A stretch of DNA of 64,000 bases from CAVQGZ01 sp942491665 (lineage in GTDB: Bacteria; Actinomycetota; Actinomycetes; Jiangellales; Jiangellaceae), in assembly GCA_942491665.1 (NCBI GenBank), contig CALOBR010000010.1, positions 62,001 to 126,000 on the forward strand, written 5' to 3'. A model generated the notes under the pieces. It did no database searches. It was not told where the DNA came from and worked only from the letters and a program-made list of their open reading frames with translations. The position numbers were made by a program, and so were the translations under genes. This document shows, piece by piece, positions 53,424-61,048 of the stretch; within the stretch, counting starts at the first letter, position 1, and each line of letters starts with the position of its first letter.

Positions 53424-56400
53424 CTACGTCGACTCGTCCTCTTGATCGCTCGTCTCCGCTGGGCAGGGATCGATGCCGTAGCGCTGGCACTCCGCGGTCG
53501 TGAACGTCCGCGACACCTTGGCCGTGGCCATCTCGAGCAACTCGTCGACATCGAGGGTCCACACCTGGCTCTCTCCCTCCGCGCTGGTGACCAGTCGTCG
53601 GCCGTCCGAGCTCACCGCGATGAAGGGAGCCACGCCGGCGTCCCCGACCTCGGCCAGCAGCCGGCCCGACGTGACGTCCCAGACCCGGACCTTCCCGTCG
53701 GTGTGGCTGCTGACGATGGTCTCGCTGTCGGCCCACAGCGCGGTCTCGGCCGCGCCACCCACGCTGACCATCATCACGCGTTCCTCGCCGGTGGTCGAGT
53801 CCCAGACGCGTGCCGCCCCGTCGGCTCCCGCCGTCAGCAGCCACCGGTCGTCCGGGCTGAAGCGCACCGACCCGCGGTTGAGGGGCTTGTGCGGCACGAA
53901 CAGGCTCTCCTCCCCGGACGGCATGACGTAGACATGCGCGCCCGCGGGAGCGCTGGACGTCAGCGCCGCATACAGGGTCTCGTCGTGCGACAGCGCGACC
54001 CCGTGACCGCACGCGTCGATGGGGGCGTGCCCAGCGAGGGTCGCGTCGCCATCCGGTTGTGACCAGTCCACCTTCAGCACCACGGCAGGCGACCCGAACA
54101 GGCAGTAGGGGATCGCCAGGAGGGGTCCGGTGACGGCGATGTCTCCGATCGTCACCCTGTCGTCCGGCTCGAGCCGCCAGACGTCGCCGCTCGTGGTGTC
54201 GATGACAGCGACGGTGTCTCGGTCGCTGCCTTGCCAGTAGGTGGTCGGGTCCCAGCCGTAGGTGACGACGAGGGCCTGGCCATCGTCGGAGTAGGCCATT
54301 CCCACGACGTGCGTCGCGTCCTCGGGCGGGGCAATGGTGGCGTTCTCGGTTCCGTCGTCCATCGACCGCAGCACGACTGTCGCAGCTTTCTCGCTACCGT
54401 CCTGCGCCGCAGCGGCCAGCACGGTGCCGTCCGGGCTGATCGCGACAGCCCCTCCACCTGGCCAGCGTCCCAGCTCGGAGGCCTGCGCCACGGTCCACAC
54501 CCGTACCCGACGCTGCGAGTCCGCGGCGGCGACGAGCCCGTCGCGGATCTCGATGTCGACGATATCCGCCTGTGCAGCCCGCATGGACGTGACGTGAGCC
54601 AGGCTGCGTCCGTCTTGACGCCAGACGTGCACGACCCCGGACGAGTCACCGACGGCGACGTCGTCGGTCGCGCGATCAACGGCCAGTGCGGAGAGCGGTA
54701 CCCCGGCGATGCGCACCGAGTCCACCAGGGTTGCGTCCGTCGTCCAGCGGCGTAGCCAGCCGTCGTCATGGGCCGTGAGCAACGTGCCGTCGGCCATCTG
54801 GTCGACAGCCGCCACCGGGCCCGGTCCGGTGACGGCGACCTCCCAGGCCTGTGTAGCCAGGTCGAGCGACATCACGCGGGAGTGGTCCGTGCGCCAGACC
54901 ACCGAGCCCGTCCGGTCGAAGCGGATGCTCGCGGCCGTCAGCTCGGAGGGGCCGGTGACAACCCGACCCGCGACCCTCTCGCCGCTCTTCGTGTCGATCA
55001 CGCTCAGCCCGCCCAAGATGGCGTCGGCCAGTCTCGCCACCAGCGAGCCGTCGTCCGACATGGCCAGGGTGAGCTGTTCGGTATAGAAGTCGTGCCGCTG
55101 GATGGGCGTGCTGGTCTGCCGGGACGGGCCGGTCATCTCCCAGGTGCTCAGACGCTCGCCCTCGACCATGGCCGCCCACCTGCCGTCCACCGAGGCCACC
55201 ACGCGCGGCGCCGATGACGCCCCCGGCATCACCGTCTCGACCTGCCCGGTCGCGGTGTCGATCACCCGGGGCTGGTCGCCCCCCACCAGCGCCCGGCCGT
55301 CCGGCAGCAGCGCGACGCTGTCGCCGTCACCGACGCTCAGCAGCAGCCGGTCGCTGGACACCGCCGAGTGCAGCGCGGACACGGCCTGGCTCACCTGGTC
55401 GCCGCCCAGCCGACTCGCCTCGATCGCCAGGAGCAGCGCCAGGTCCGTGTCGCCTCGCGCCAGGCTCGCCGACGCGGCGGCCAGGTCCCGCGCCCGCGCC
55501 TGGGCAGCGGCGGTCTCAGCGACACTCGTACGCTGGACGGCCACCACCGCCAGGGCGGAGGCCAGCAGCGCCACCACGGTGGTTGCCGCCACGAGTGCCC
55601 GCAGGCGACGCGCCGAACGGTGTTCGGCGGCGGTGCGTCGTTCGCGCTCCTGGCGGCTCGACGCGAGGTAGGCCCGCTCGCCATCGGTCATCGACACCGT
55701 TGGGGTCCGTGGCCAGTCGTCGTACGCAGCCAGCCGTGAACCGCTCATCAGGTACGCCTGGTCGTGCTCGGCAGCCTGCCACCCGGCGACCTCGTCGTCG
55801 AGCTGCCGGGCCAGACGAAGGTCGTCACGCGACTCCTCGACCCACGACGCGAGTCGTGGCCACTCTCGGATGAGCGCCTCGTGGGCCACCTCGACCGTGG
55901 CCTCGCCAGTACCGGGGTGACGGTCGAACGTCAGCAGGCGGGCGCGGTCGAAGGCATCGATGGCCGTGCCCGATCGCGGGTCCAGCGACTCCAACGCCGA
56001 GCGGCTCGCGCGTTGCCGCGCCACCGCGCCGTCCTCGGTGACGGCGACGAGCCGCAGCAGCGACGCTCGTGCGGCGGCCTGCTCGTCGGGCTCGAGCGCT
56101 TGGTACGTCTGCTCGGCCCGCCTCGCCAACGCGCCGCGCAGCCCCCCGAGGCGGCGGTAGGCCTCCCGGCTGAGGACGGAGCCGACATGGTCTCGGCACA
56201 TCTCGGCGAGCGCGTACTCGAACAGGGGGAGCGCCCCCGGCTGGTCGGTCACGTCAGCCACCAGCTCGGCGACTAGCTCGGGCTCGACGCTGAGACCGAC
56301 GCGACGGGCAGGGCCGATGGTGGCCTCGGTGACCTCAGACGGGTTCATGGGCGCGACGGTGACCAGGGAGTCGGCCACGTGGGCAGCCAGGAGCGGGTGC

Positions 56401-57701
56401 GCCAGCAGCCGGTCGGTGAAGTCCGCGCGCACCGTGGCGAGAACGGTGCACTGGGCGGCCGGGTCCTCGGCCACCGAGACCAGGTTGGTCACGAACCGCG
56501 CCGCCGCCTCGCTGGTGGACTGCGTGATCAGCTCCTCCGCCTGGTCGACCACGAGCAGCACATGACCGGCCTCGTCGGGCGCCAGGGCCTGCATCGTGCG
56601 CAGGACGTCGAGGTCGTCGGTGTACCAGGCGACGTCCGCCCCGCCGGAATCCCTCGCGGCCTCCCGAAGTGCCTCGAACGGGTGGGCCCCGGGCGTCATC
56701 GTGACGACCGTCCACGGCGGCGAGCGCCGCAGCAGTCGTGGCACCAGCCCAGCACGTGCAGCCGACGACTTGCCGGTGCCGCTGGCGCCGACGAGCACGA
56801 CCAAGGAGTGCCCGTCCACGGCCTGCTCGAGCGCCTCGGCGAGCGCCGATCGGCCGAAGAAGTCGTCGGCGTCGGAGGTCTCGAAGGCGTGCAGGCCCTT
56901 GTAGGGGTTGCGACGCTGCTGGTCCAGCTCTGACGGCGCCCACTTCTGCGGCGCGCCGGCAGGCGCGTCCAGCGTCGGGTCACGCCGCAGGATGCGTGCA
57001 TGCAGGTCGCTGAGCACCGGGTCGGGGTCGGCCCCGAGCTCGTCGGCCAGGTGCCGGCGTGCTTCGTCGAAGAGCGCAAGCGCGTCCTCGGCTCGTCCCG
57101 AGCGGTACAGGTTCAGCATCAGAGCGGCACGCAGCCGGGCGCGTCCCGGATGGTCGGCAAGAAGCGGCGCCAGCTCGGCCGCGAGGGCGGGCGAGTGGGC
57201 GAGGGCCTGCTCGGCATCCGTCCTGTCTTCGATGGCCACCAGTCGCCGCTCCCGCAGCCGCTGTACCTCGGCCTGCAGAGCCACCTCGTCTGCCATGTCG
57301 CCGAAGGGCGGGCCGCGCCACAGCCCCAGTGCGCCGCTCAGCTCGTCGAGTGCGCGGGCGGGTGCCTCGGCCAACAGCAGGTGCCCGCGGTCAGCGGCGG
57401 AGACGAAGTCTTGGGCGTCCAGGTGGGCGTCACGCAGATCCAGCCGGTAGCCGCCAGGCCCCGTCGTCACGGCATCCTCGCCCAGCACGGCGCGCAGCCG
57501 GGCCACGTAGACCTGCAGCGTCTTGCGGGCGGTGCGCGGCGGGTGCTCGCCCCACACGGCATCCACGAGCCAGTCGGCGCTGAGAGACTCGCCGACGCGG
57601 CTGAGCAGCAGGGCGAGGACAAGACGCTGCCGGTAGCCACCGAGCGGCAGGCCGCGAGCACCGGCGTCCACACCGACGGGGCCGAGCACCCGAAACCTCA
57701 C
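53424..57701 (-). CDS. BTAD-type transcriptional activator / STAND NTPase / transmembrane / WD40 protein
   Basis: 1425 residues. Residues 1 to about 95: OmpR-type winged helix of the SARP/AfsR class (VRFRVLGPVGVDAG, then LVDAVWGEHPPRTARKTLQ). About 96-245: BTAD helical domain (LYRSGRAEDALALFDEARRHL). About 260-690: nSTAND1-like NTPase (NPYKGLHAFETSDADDFFGR, Walker A VLVGASGTGKSSAARAG near 300, Walker B LLVVDQAEEL). About 700-722: one transmembrane helix (ALVAATTVVALLASALAVVAV) after an Arg-rich stretch. The rest: degenerate WD40 propeller (WLLTAGADGAARVWDSTTGE, KVRVWDVTSGRLLAEVG), ending in AECQRYGIDPCP. One helix implies an external propeller. The architecture is known in actinobacteria, the function is not. 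The zincin gene is 40 bases upstream. Confidence 0.9.
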   Translation of the reverse strand: MRFRVLGPVGVDAGARGLPLGGYRQRLVLALLLSRVGESLSADWLVDAVWGEHPPRTARKTLQVYVARLRAVLGEDAVTTGPGGYRLDLRDAHLDAQDFVSAADRGHLLLAEAPARALDELSGALGLWRGPPFGDMADEVALQAEVQRLRERRLVAIEDRTDAEQALAHSPALAAELAPLLADHPGRARLRAALMLNLYRSGRAEDALALFDEARRHLADELGADPDPVLSDLHARILRRDPTLDAPAGAPQKWAPSELDQQRRNPYKGLHAFETSDADDFFGRSALAEALEQAVDGHSLVVLVGASGTGKSSAARAGLVPRLLRRSPPWTVVTMTPGAHPFEALREAARDSGGADVAWYTDDLDVLRTMQALAPDEAGHVLLVVDQAEELITQSTSEAAARFVTNLVSVAEDPAAQCTVLATVRADFTDRLLAHPLLAAHVADSLVTVAPMNPSEVTEATIGPARRVGLSVEPELVAELVADVTDQPGALPLFEYALAEMCRDHVGSVLSREAYRRLGGLRGALARRAEQTYQALEPDEQAAARASLLRLVAVTEDGAVARQRASRSALESLDPRSGTAIDAFDRARLLTFDRHPGTGEATVEVAHEALIREWPRLASWVEESRDDLRLARQLDDEVAGWQAAEHDQAYLMSGSRLAAYDDWPRTPTVSMTDGERAYLASSRQERERRTAAEHRSARRLRALVAATTVVALLASALAVVAVQRTSVAETAAAQARARDLAAASASLARGDTDLALLLAIEASRLGGDQVSQAVSALHSAVSSDRLLLSVGDGDSVALLPDGRALVGGDQPRVIDTATGQVETVMPGASSAPRVVASVDGRWAAMVEGERLSTWEMTGPSRQTSTPIQRHDFYTEQLTLAMSDDGSLVARLADAILGGLSVIDTKSGERVAGRVVTGPSELTAASIRFDRTGSVVWRTDHSRVMSLDLATQAWEVAVTGPGPVAAVDQMADGTLLTAHDDGWLRRWTTDATLVDSVRIAGVPLSALAVDRATDDVAVGDSSGVVHVWRQDGRSLAHVTSMRAAQADIVDIEIRDGLVAAADSQRRVRVWTVAQASELGRWPGGGAVAISPDGTVLAAAAQDGSEKAATVVLRSMDDGTENATIAPPEDATHVVGMAYSDDGQALVVTYGWDPTTYWQGSDRDTVAVIDTTSGDVWRLEPDDRVTIGDIAVTGPLLAIPYCLFGSPAVVLKVDWSQPDGDATLAGHAPIDACGHGVALSHDETLYAALTSSAPAGAHVYVMPSGEESLFVPHKPLNRGSVRFSPDDRWLLTAGADGAARVWDSTTGEERVMMVSVGGAAETALWADSETIVSSHTDGKVRVWDVTSGRLLAEVGDAGVAPFIAVSSDGRRLVTSAEGESQVWTLDVDELLEMATAKVSRTFTTAECQRYGIDPCPAETSDQEDEST

Positions 57702-57741
57702 AGCTCCACAGTCTGACCCCGACGGGGCCAGGCAAGGGCAC

Positions 57742-58329
57742 TCAGTCCCGAATTGCCGTAAGCAGGTCGAAACCGGCACGCAGCGTCAGCGGGTTGTGGC
57801 TGGCGATGGTGGGAGACGTGAGCTGCCCATCGGTCAAGGCCCAGACGAATGTCTCAGCTGCGATCTCGTTCGCCTGACGGTGCCAACGGTCGTCGTGGTT
57901 GTTCCAGCTGTCGGCACCGACCAGAGCTGTGAAGGTCGCACGCTGCTCGGCGCTCGTGTGTGTCTGGGTCCACGCGTGGGCGAGCTCGTGCAGCAGAAGC
58001 CACTGCTCATGTTTGCGCAGCATCTGGTCTGGGCCGAGCACCACGGTGTCGGCGTCGAAGCAGACAAGGATGGCGGCGGTCGAGGCGGTGAACCGCCCAC
58101 CATGGCGCTCGCAGAACGGGTCGTCGGCGTCGAACGTGATCGACGAGACGGCCGGAGCCTCCAGCCCGTGCGTCGTGAACAGCGCCAGCGCCTCGTCGAC
58201 GTGCGCTGCCAGCGCTGGGGTGCCGTCGAGCAGCTCGACCTGTGGCCGCTGCCCGCCGGAGGTGAGGCCGACGACCAGGGCGGCCACGAGCACGACGATC
58301 TCGGCGACCTGAAGCGGGATCCTTCTCAC
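57742..58329 (-). CDS. Membrane-anchored zincin-like metallopeptidase
   Basis: 195 residues, not assigned to a named family. MRRIPLQ then one hydrophobic helix (VAEIVVLVAALVVGLTSG) anchors it with the rest outside (positive-inside rule). The catalytic motif is LLLHELAHAWTQ (H114, E115, H118), with E155 or E159 in ANEIAAETF as likely third ligand. Two cysteines (C73, C90) could form an external disulfide. GTG start. It is followed by the STAND-WD40 gene in the same direction, so a shared role such as cleaving or guarding the external propeller is plausible. No strong promoter is visible in the 115-base gap to acuC. Confidence 0.75.
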   Translation of the reverse strand: MRRIPLQVAEIVVLVAALVVGLTSGGQRPQVELLDGTPALAAHVDEALALFTTHGLEAPAVSSITFDADDPFCERHGGRFTASTAAILVCFDADTVVLGPDQMLRKHEQWLLLHELAHAWTQTHTSAEQRATFTALVGADSWNNHDDRWHRQANEIAAETFVWALTDGQLTSPTIASHNPLTLRAGFDLLTAIRD

Positions 58330-58432
58330 GCCTCGACCGTCCGGCGGGTGGGCAGCGCGCCGGTTGCGACCGGCAGCAAGGCGGCTGCACGCGAGGCCGG
58401 GTGGCAGGCCCGCGCGGACGGGCGGCGGTGAC

Positions 58433-58438
58433 TAGGGT
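58433..58438 (+). promoter_or_regulatory. Leaderless-type -10 of acuC
   Basis: TAGGGT ends six bases before ATG 58445. No Shine-Dalgarno. Confidence 0.55.
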
Positions 58439-58444
58439 CAGAGC

Positions 58445-59626
58445 ATGAGTAGGCGGGTCGAAGTCGTCTGGGATGACGACCTCACTCAGTACAACTTCGG
58501 GCCGGGCCACCCCATGGCCCCCATTCGGGTCGAGCTCACGATGCGGCTCGCTCGCGCCCTCGGCGTGCTGGCCCACGCCAACGTCGAGGTGGTCGCGCCC
58601 GGCTACGCCGACGACGACCTGCTGACGACCATCCACACTCCCGAGCTGATCGCTGCGGTTCGCCGGGCTGCGGCCGACCCGTCTCGCGTCGACCTCGAGT
58701 TCGGGTTGGGAACCGACGACAACCCGTGCTTCCCCGGCATGCACGATGCCAGCGCCCGCGTCGCCTCCGGCAGCGTCGAGATGGCCAAGGCCGTGTTCTC
58801 CGGTCGCGCCGAGCACGGCGTCAACATCATCGGCGGCCTTCACCACTCGATGCCTGGCAAGGCCAGCGGCTTCTGCATCTACAACGACATCGCGCTGGCC
58901 ATCAACCACCTGCTCGATGCCGGTGTCGAGCGGGTCGCCTACGTCGACGTCGACGTGCACCATGGGGACGGCGTGCAGCACATCTTCTGGGACGACCCCC
59001 GGGTGCTGACCATCTCGATGCACGAGACGCCTCGCACCCTCTTCCCGGGTACCGGCTACCCGGAGGAGACCGGCGGACGGAACGCCGAGGGAAGCGCGGT
59101 CAACATCGCCTTGCCTCCTGGTACCAACGACGCCGGATGGATGCGGGCCTTCGAGGCCGTCGTCCCGCCCATCCTGCGCGAGTTCGACCCGCAGATCCTC
59201 GTCACGCAGCACGGCTGCGACAGCCACGCCGAAGACCCGCTGGCCCACCTCGCTCTCACGGTTGACGGCCAGCGCACGGCCTACGAACGCCTGCACGAGC
59301 TGGCCCACGAGCTGTGCGACGGCAAGTGGGTGGTCACCGGAGGCGGGGGCTACGAGGTTGTCGACGTCGTCCCGCGCGCCTGGACGCACCTGCTGGCCAT
59401 CGTCGCCGACGCCCCGATCGACCCCCATGCCGACCTGCCGGAGTCATGGCGGGCCTACGTCAGTGAGCGTCTGGGCAGGCCGGCGCCTTTCCGGATGACC
59501 GACGGCGCGGTCGTGCGGTTCCCGCCCTGGGAGAACGGCTATGACCCCGGAGACTGGCTCGACCGGGCAGTGCTGGCCACCCGAAAGGCATCTTTTCCGC
59601 TCTACGGCCTCGACCCGCACTGGTAA
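58445..59626 (+). CDS. acuC: Histone deacetylase-like amidohydrolase AcuC
   Basis: 393 residues of the class I/II deacetylase fold. Zinc and charge-relay segments: GGLHHSMPGKASGFCIYND, YVDVDVHHGDGVQHIFW, SMHETPRTLFPGTG, LVTQHGCDSHAEDPLAHL and VVTGGGGYEV. AcuC in Bacillus removes acetyl groups from acetyl-CoA synthetase; a lysine-deacetylase role is the best guess. The HELAHE segment near the C-terminal third is part of a helix here and not a zincin site. bldC follows 21 bases later under its own promoter. Confidence 0.92.
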   Translation: MSRRVEVVWDDDLTQYNFGPGHPMAPIRVELTMRLARALGVLAHANVEVVAPGYADDDLLTTIHTPELIAAVRRAAADPSRVDLEFGLGTDDNPCFPGMHDASARVASGSVEMAKAVFSGRAEHGVNIIGGLHHSMPGKASGFCIYNDIALAINHLLDAGVERVAYVDVDVHHGDGVQHIFWDDPRVLTISMHETPRTLFPGTGYPEETGGRNAEGSAVNIALPPGTNDAGWMRAFEAVVPPILREFDPQILVTQHGCDSHAEDPLAHLALTVDGQRTAYERLHELAHELCDGKWVVTGGGGYEVVDVVPRAWTHLLAIVADAPIDPHADLPESWRAYVSERLGRPAPFRMTDGAVVRFPPWENGYDPGDWLDRAVLATRKASFPLYGLDPHW

Positions 59627-59633
59627 ACGGCCC

Positions 59634-59639
59634 TATGCT
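59634..59639 (+). promoter_or_regulatory. Leaderless-type -10 of the bldC-like gene
   Basis: TATGCT, a close match to TATAAT, ends eight bases before GTG 59648. Confidence 0.5.
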
Positions 59640-59647
59640 CACGGCTC

Positions 59648-59842
59648 GTGGCCGCTGAACTGTCTTCGCTGTCGTTTCTCACGGTGGCAGAAGTCGCCCG
59701 CATCATGCGGGTGTCGCGCATGACGGTGTATCGCCTCGTGCACGACGGCAAGCTGCCGGCAGTCCAGGTGGGCCGGTCGATGCGCATCCCGGAAGAGGCC
59801 GTGCGCGACTACCTGCGCGACGCGATGGTGCAGGCGGGCTGA
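59648..59842 (+). CDS. bldC: BldC-family helix-turn-helix protein
   Basis: 64 residues forming one MerR/excisionase-like DNA-binding domain: FLTVAEVARIMRVSRMTVYR (recognition helix), LVHDGKLPAVQVGRSMRIPE (wing). BldC of Streptomyces binds head-to-tail along direct repeats and controls development. In non-sporulating actinobacteria the protein is conserved and its targets are unclear. Counterpart of Rv0500A. GTG start with leaderless-type promoter. Confidence 0.9.
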   Translation: MAAELSSLSFLTVAEVARIMRVSRMTVYRLVHDGKLPAVQVGRSMRIPEEAVRDYLRDAMVQAG

Positions 59843-59852
59843 GCGCAGGCGG

Positions 59853-59858
59853 TAGTCT
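59853..59858 (+). promoter_or_regulatory. -10 of the bS22-like gene and downstream operon
   Basis: TAGTCT, giving a leader of about 38 bases that contains the GAAGGG ribosome site at 59887-59892. Confidence 0.45.
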
Positions 59859-59902
59859 TGCCCGGTCCGTCTCAGTGCACCATGTAGAAGGGTTGGCCCC
59901 CC

Positions 59903-60004
59903 TTGGGCTCCGTAATCAAGAAGCGTCGTAAGCGCATGGCGAAGAAGAAGCACCGCAAGCTGTTGCGCAAGACGCGCGTCCAGCGCCGCAAGCTCGGCAA
60001 GTAG
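59903..60004 (+). CDS. Small basic ribosomal protein bS22-like (AURKAIP1/COX24 domain)
   Basis: 33 residues, mostly Lys and Arg: it starts MGSVIKKRRKRMAKKKHRK and ends RKLGK. It equals the length of mycobacterial bS22 (Rv0500B), which sits in the intersubunit space of the ribosome near the decoding centre. The start is TTG 59903, ten bases after GAAGGG. It is too short for usual gene-finding cut-offs. It is followed six bases later by the epimerase gene. Confidence 0.9.
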   Translation: MGSVIKKRRKRMAKKKHRKLLRKTRVQRRKLGK

Positions 60005-60010
60005 CCGGTC

Positions 60011-61048
60011 ATGGGACGGGTCGTCCTGGTCACAGGCGTCGCTCGCTACCTCGGGGCTGTGACGGCCCGGATGCTCGCCGGCGAGCCTGACGTCGAGCGC
60101 GTCGTGGCCGTCGACCTCGTCCCGTCTCCGTACCCGTTGGGCGAGGCGGAGTTCTTGCGGGCCGACATCCGCAGTCCCGTCATCGCCAAGATTCTCTCCC
60201 GCGGCGACATCGACACCGTCGTGCACATGAACGTGCTGGCCACCCCCACGGCGGTGGGCGGACGTGCCCCGCAGAAAGAAATCAACGTCATCGGCACCAT
60301 GCAGCTGCTCGGGGCGTGCCAACGTGCGCCGGGGCTGACGTCGTTGGTCGTCAAGTCGTCCACGACGGTGTACGGGGCGTCGCCGAAAGACCCGGCGATG
60401 TTCACCGAAGACATGGCACCCAAGTCGCCACCCCGTTCGGGGTACGCCAAGGACGCCGTCGAGGTGGAGGGCTACGTGCGCGGCTTCGGTCGTCGTCGTC
60501 CCGACGTCAACGTGACGACTCTTCGTTTCGCCAACTTCATCGGCCCGAACGTCCGCACCCCCTTCACCGAGTACTTCACCTTGCCGGTGGTGCCCACAGT
60601 GATGGGGTTCGACGCCCGGCTGCAGTTCATCCACGAGACCGACGGGCTCGAGGCGATCCGCAAAGCGACCGTGCTCGACCGGCCGGGCATCTACAACATC
60701 GCCGGCGACGGCGTTATGGCGCTGAGCCAGGCCGTGCGCCGGGCCGGCGGCTTCGCGGCACCCCTTCCGAGCATGGCGGCCGGCCCAGTGGGCGGCTTCT
60801 TCCGCCGAGCGCGGTTGGCCGACTTCTCCCCGGAGCAGGTGCGCTTCTTGACCTACGGGCGGGCGGTCGACACGACCAGGGCTCGCGACGAGCTCGGCTT
60901 CGCTCCCGAGTACACCACCGAACGAGCCTTCGAGGAGTTCATCAGCGTGCGCCGCGCAGACGTGGACAAGGCCCACAAACTCGTCTCCGACATGGAGCGG
61001 GCTCTCGTGGGAAGCGTGACCCGGGGGAGGGCACATGTCGCCAGCTGA
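60011..61048 (+). CDS. NAD-dependent epimerase/dehydratase (extended SDR), GalE2-like
   Basis: 345 residues. Rossmann start VVLVTGVARYLGAVTARML has a G-x5-G spacing instead of the strict G-x-x-G-x-x-G. VVHMNVLATPT, then SSTTVYGASPKD and RTPFTEYFTLPVVPTVMGFD. The usual YxxxK catalytic pair is not evident: the place reads SGYAKDAVEVEG, with Lys at +2 and Ala at +4. It may therefore be a non-catalytic or altered SDR. Counterpart of Rv0501 (galE2). Its end overlaps the PlsC-like gene. Confidence 0.85.
   Translation: MGRVVLVTGVARYLGAVTARMLAGEPDVERVVAVDLVPSPYPLGEAEFLRADIRSPVIAKILSRGDIDTVVHMNVLATPTAVGGRAPQKEINVIGTMQLLGACQRAPGLTSLVVKSSTTVYGASPKDPAMFTEDMAPKSPPRSGYAKDAVEVEGYVRGFGRRRPDVNVTTLRFANFIGPNVRTPFTEYFTLPVVPTVMGFDARLQFIHETDGLEAIRKATVLDRPGIYNIAGDGVMALSQAVRRAGGFAAPLPSMAAGPVGGFFRRARLADFSPEQVRFLTYGRAVDTTRARDELGFAPEYTTERAFEEFISVRRADVDKAHKLVSDMERALVGSVTRGRAHVAS

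Noticed and set aside
59290..59310. HELAHE motif in AcuC as a possible zincin site
   Set aside because: It lies in a helix of the deacetylase fold; the true metal ligands are the His and Asp residues of the HHGDG and HGCDSH segments.
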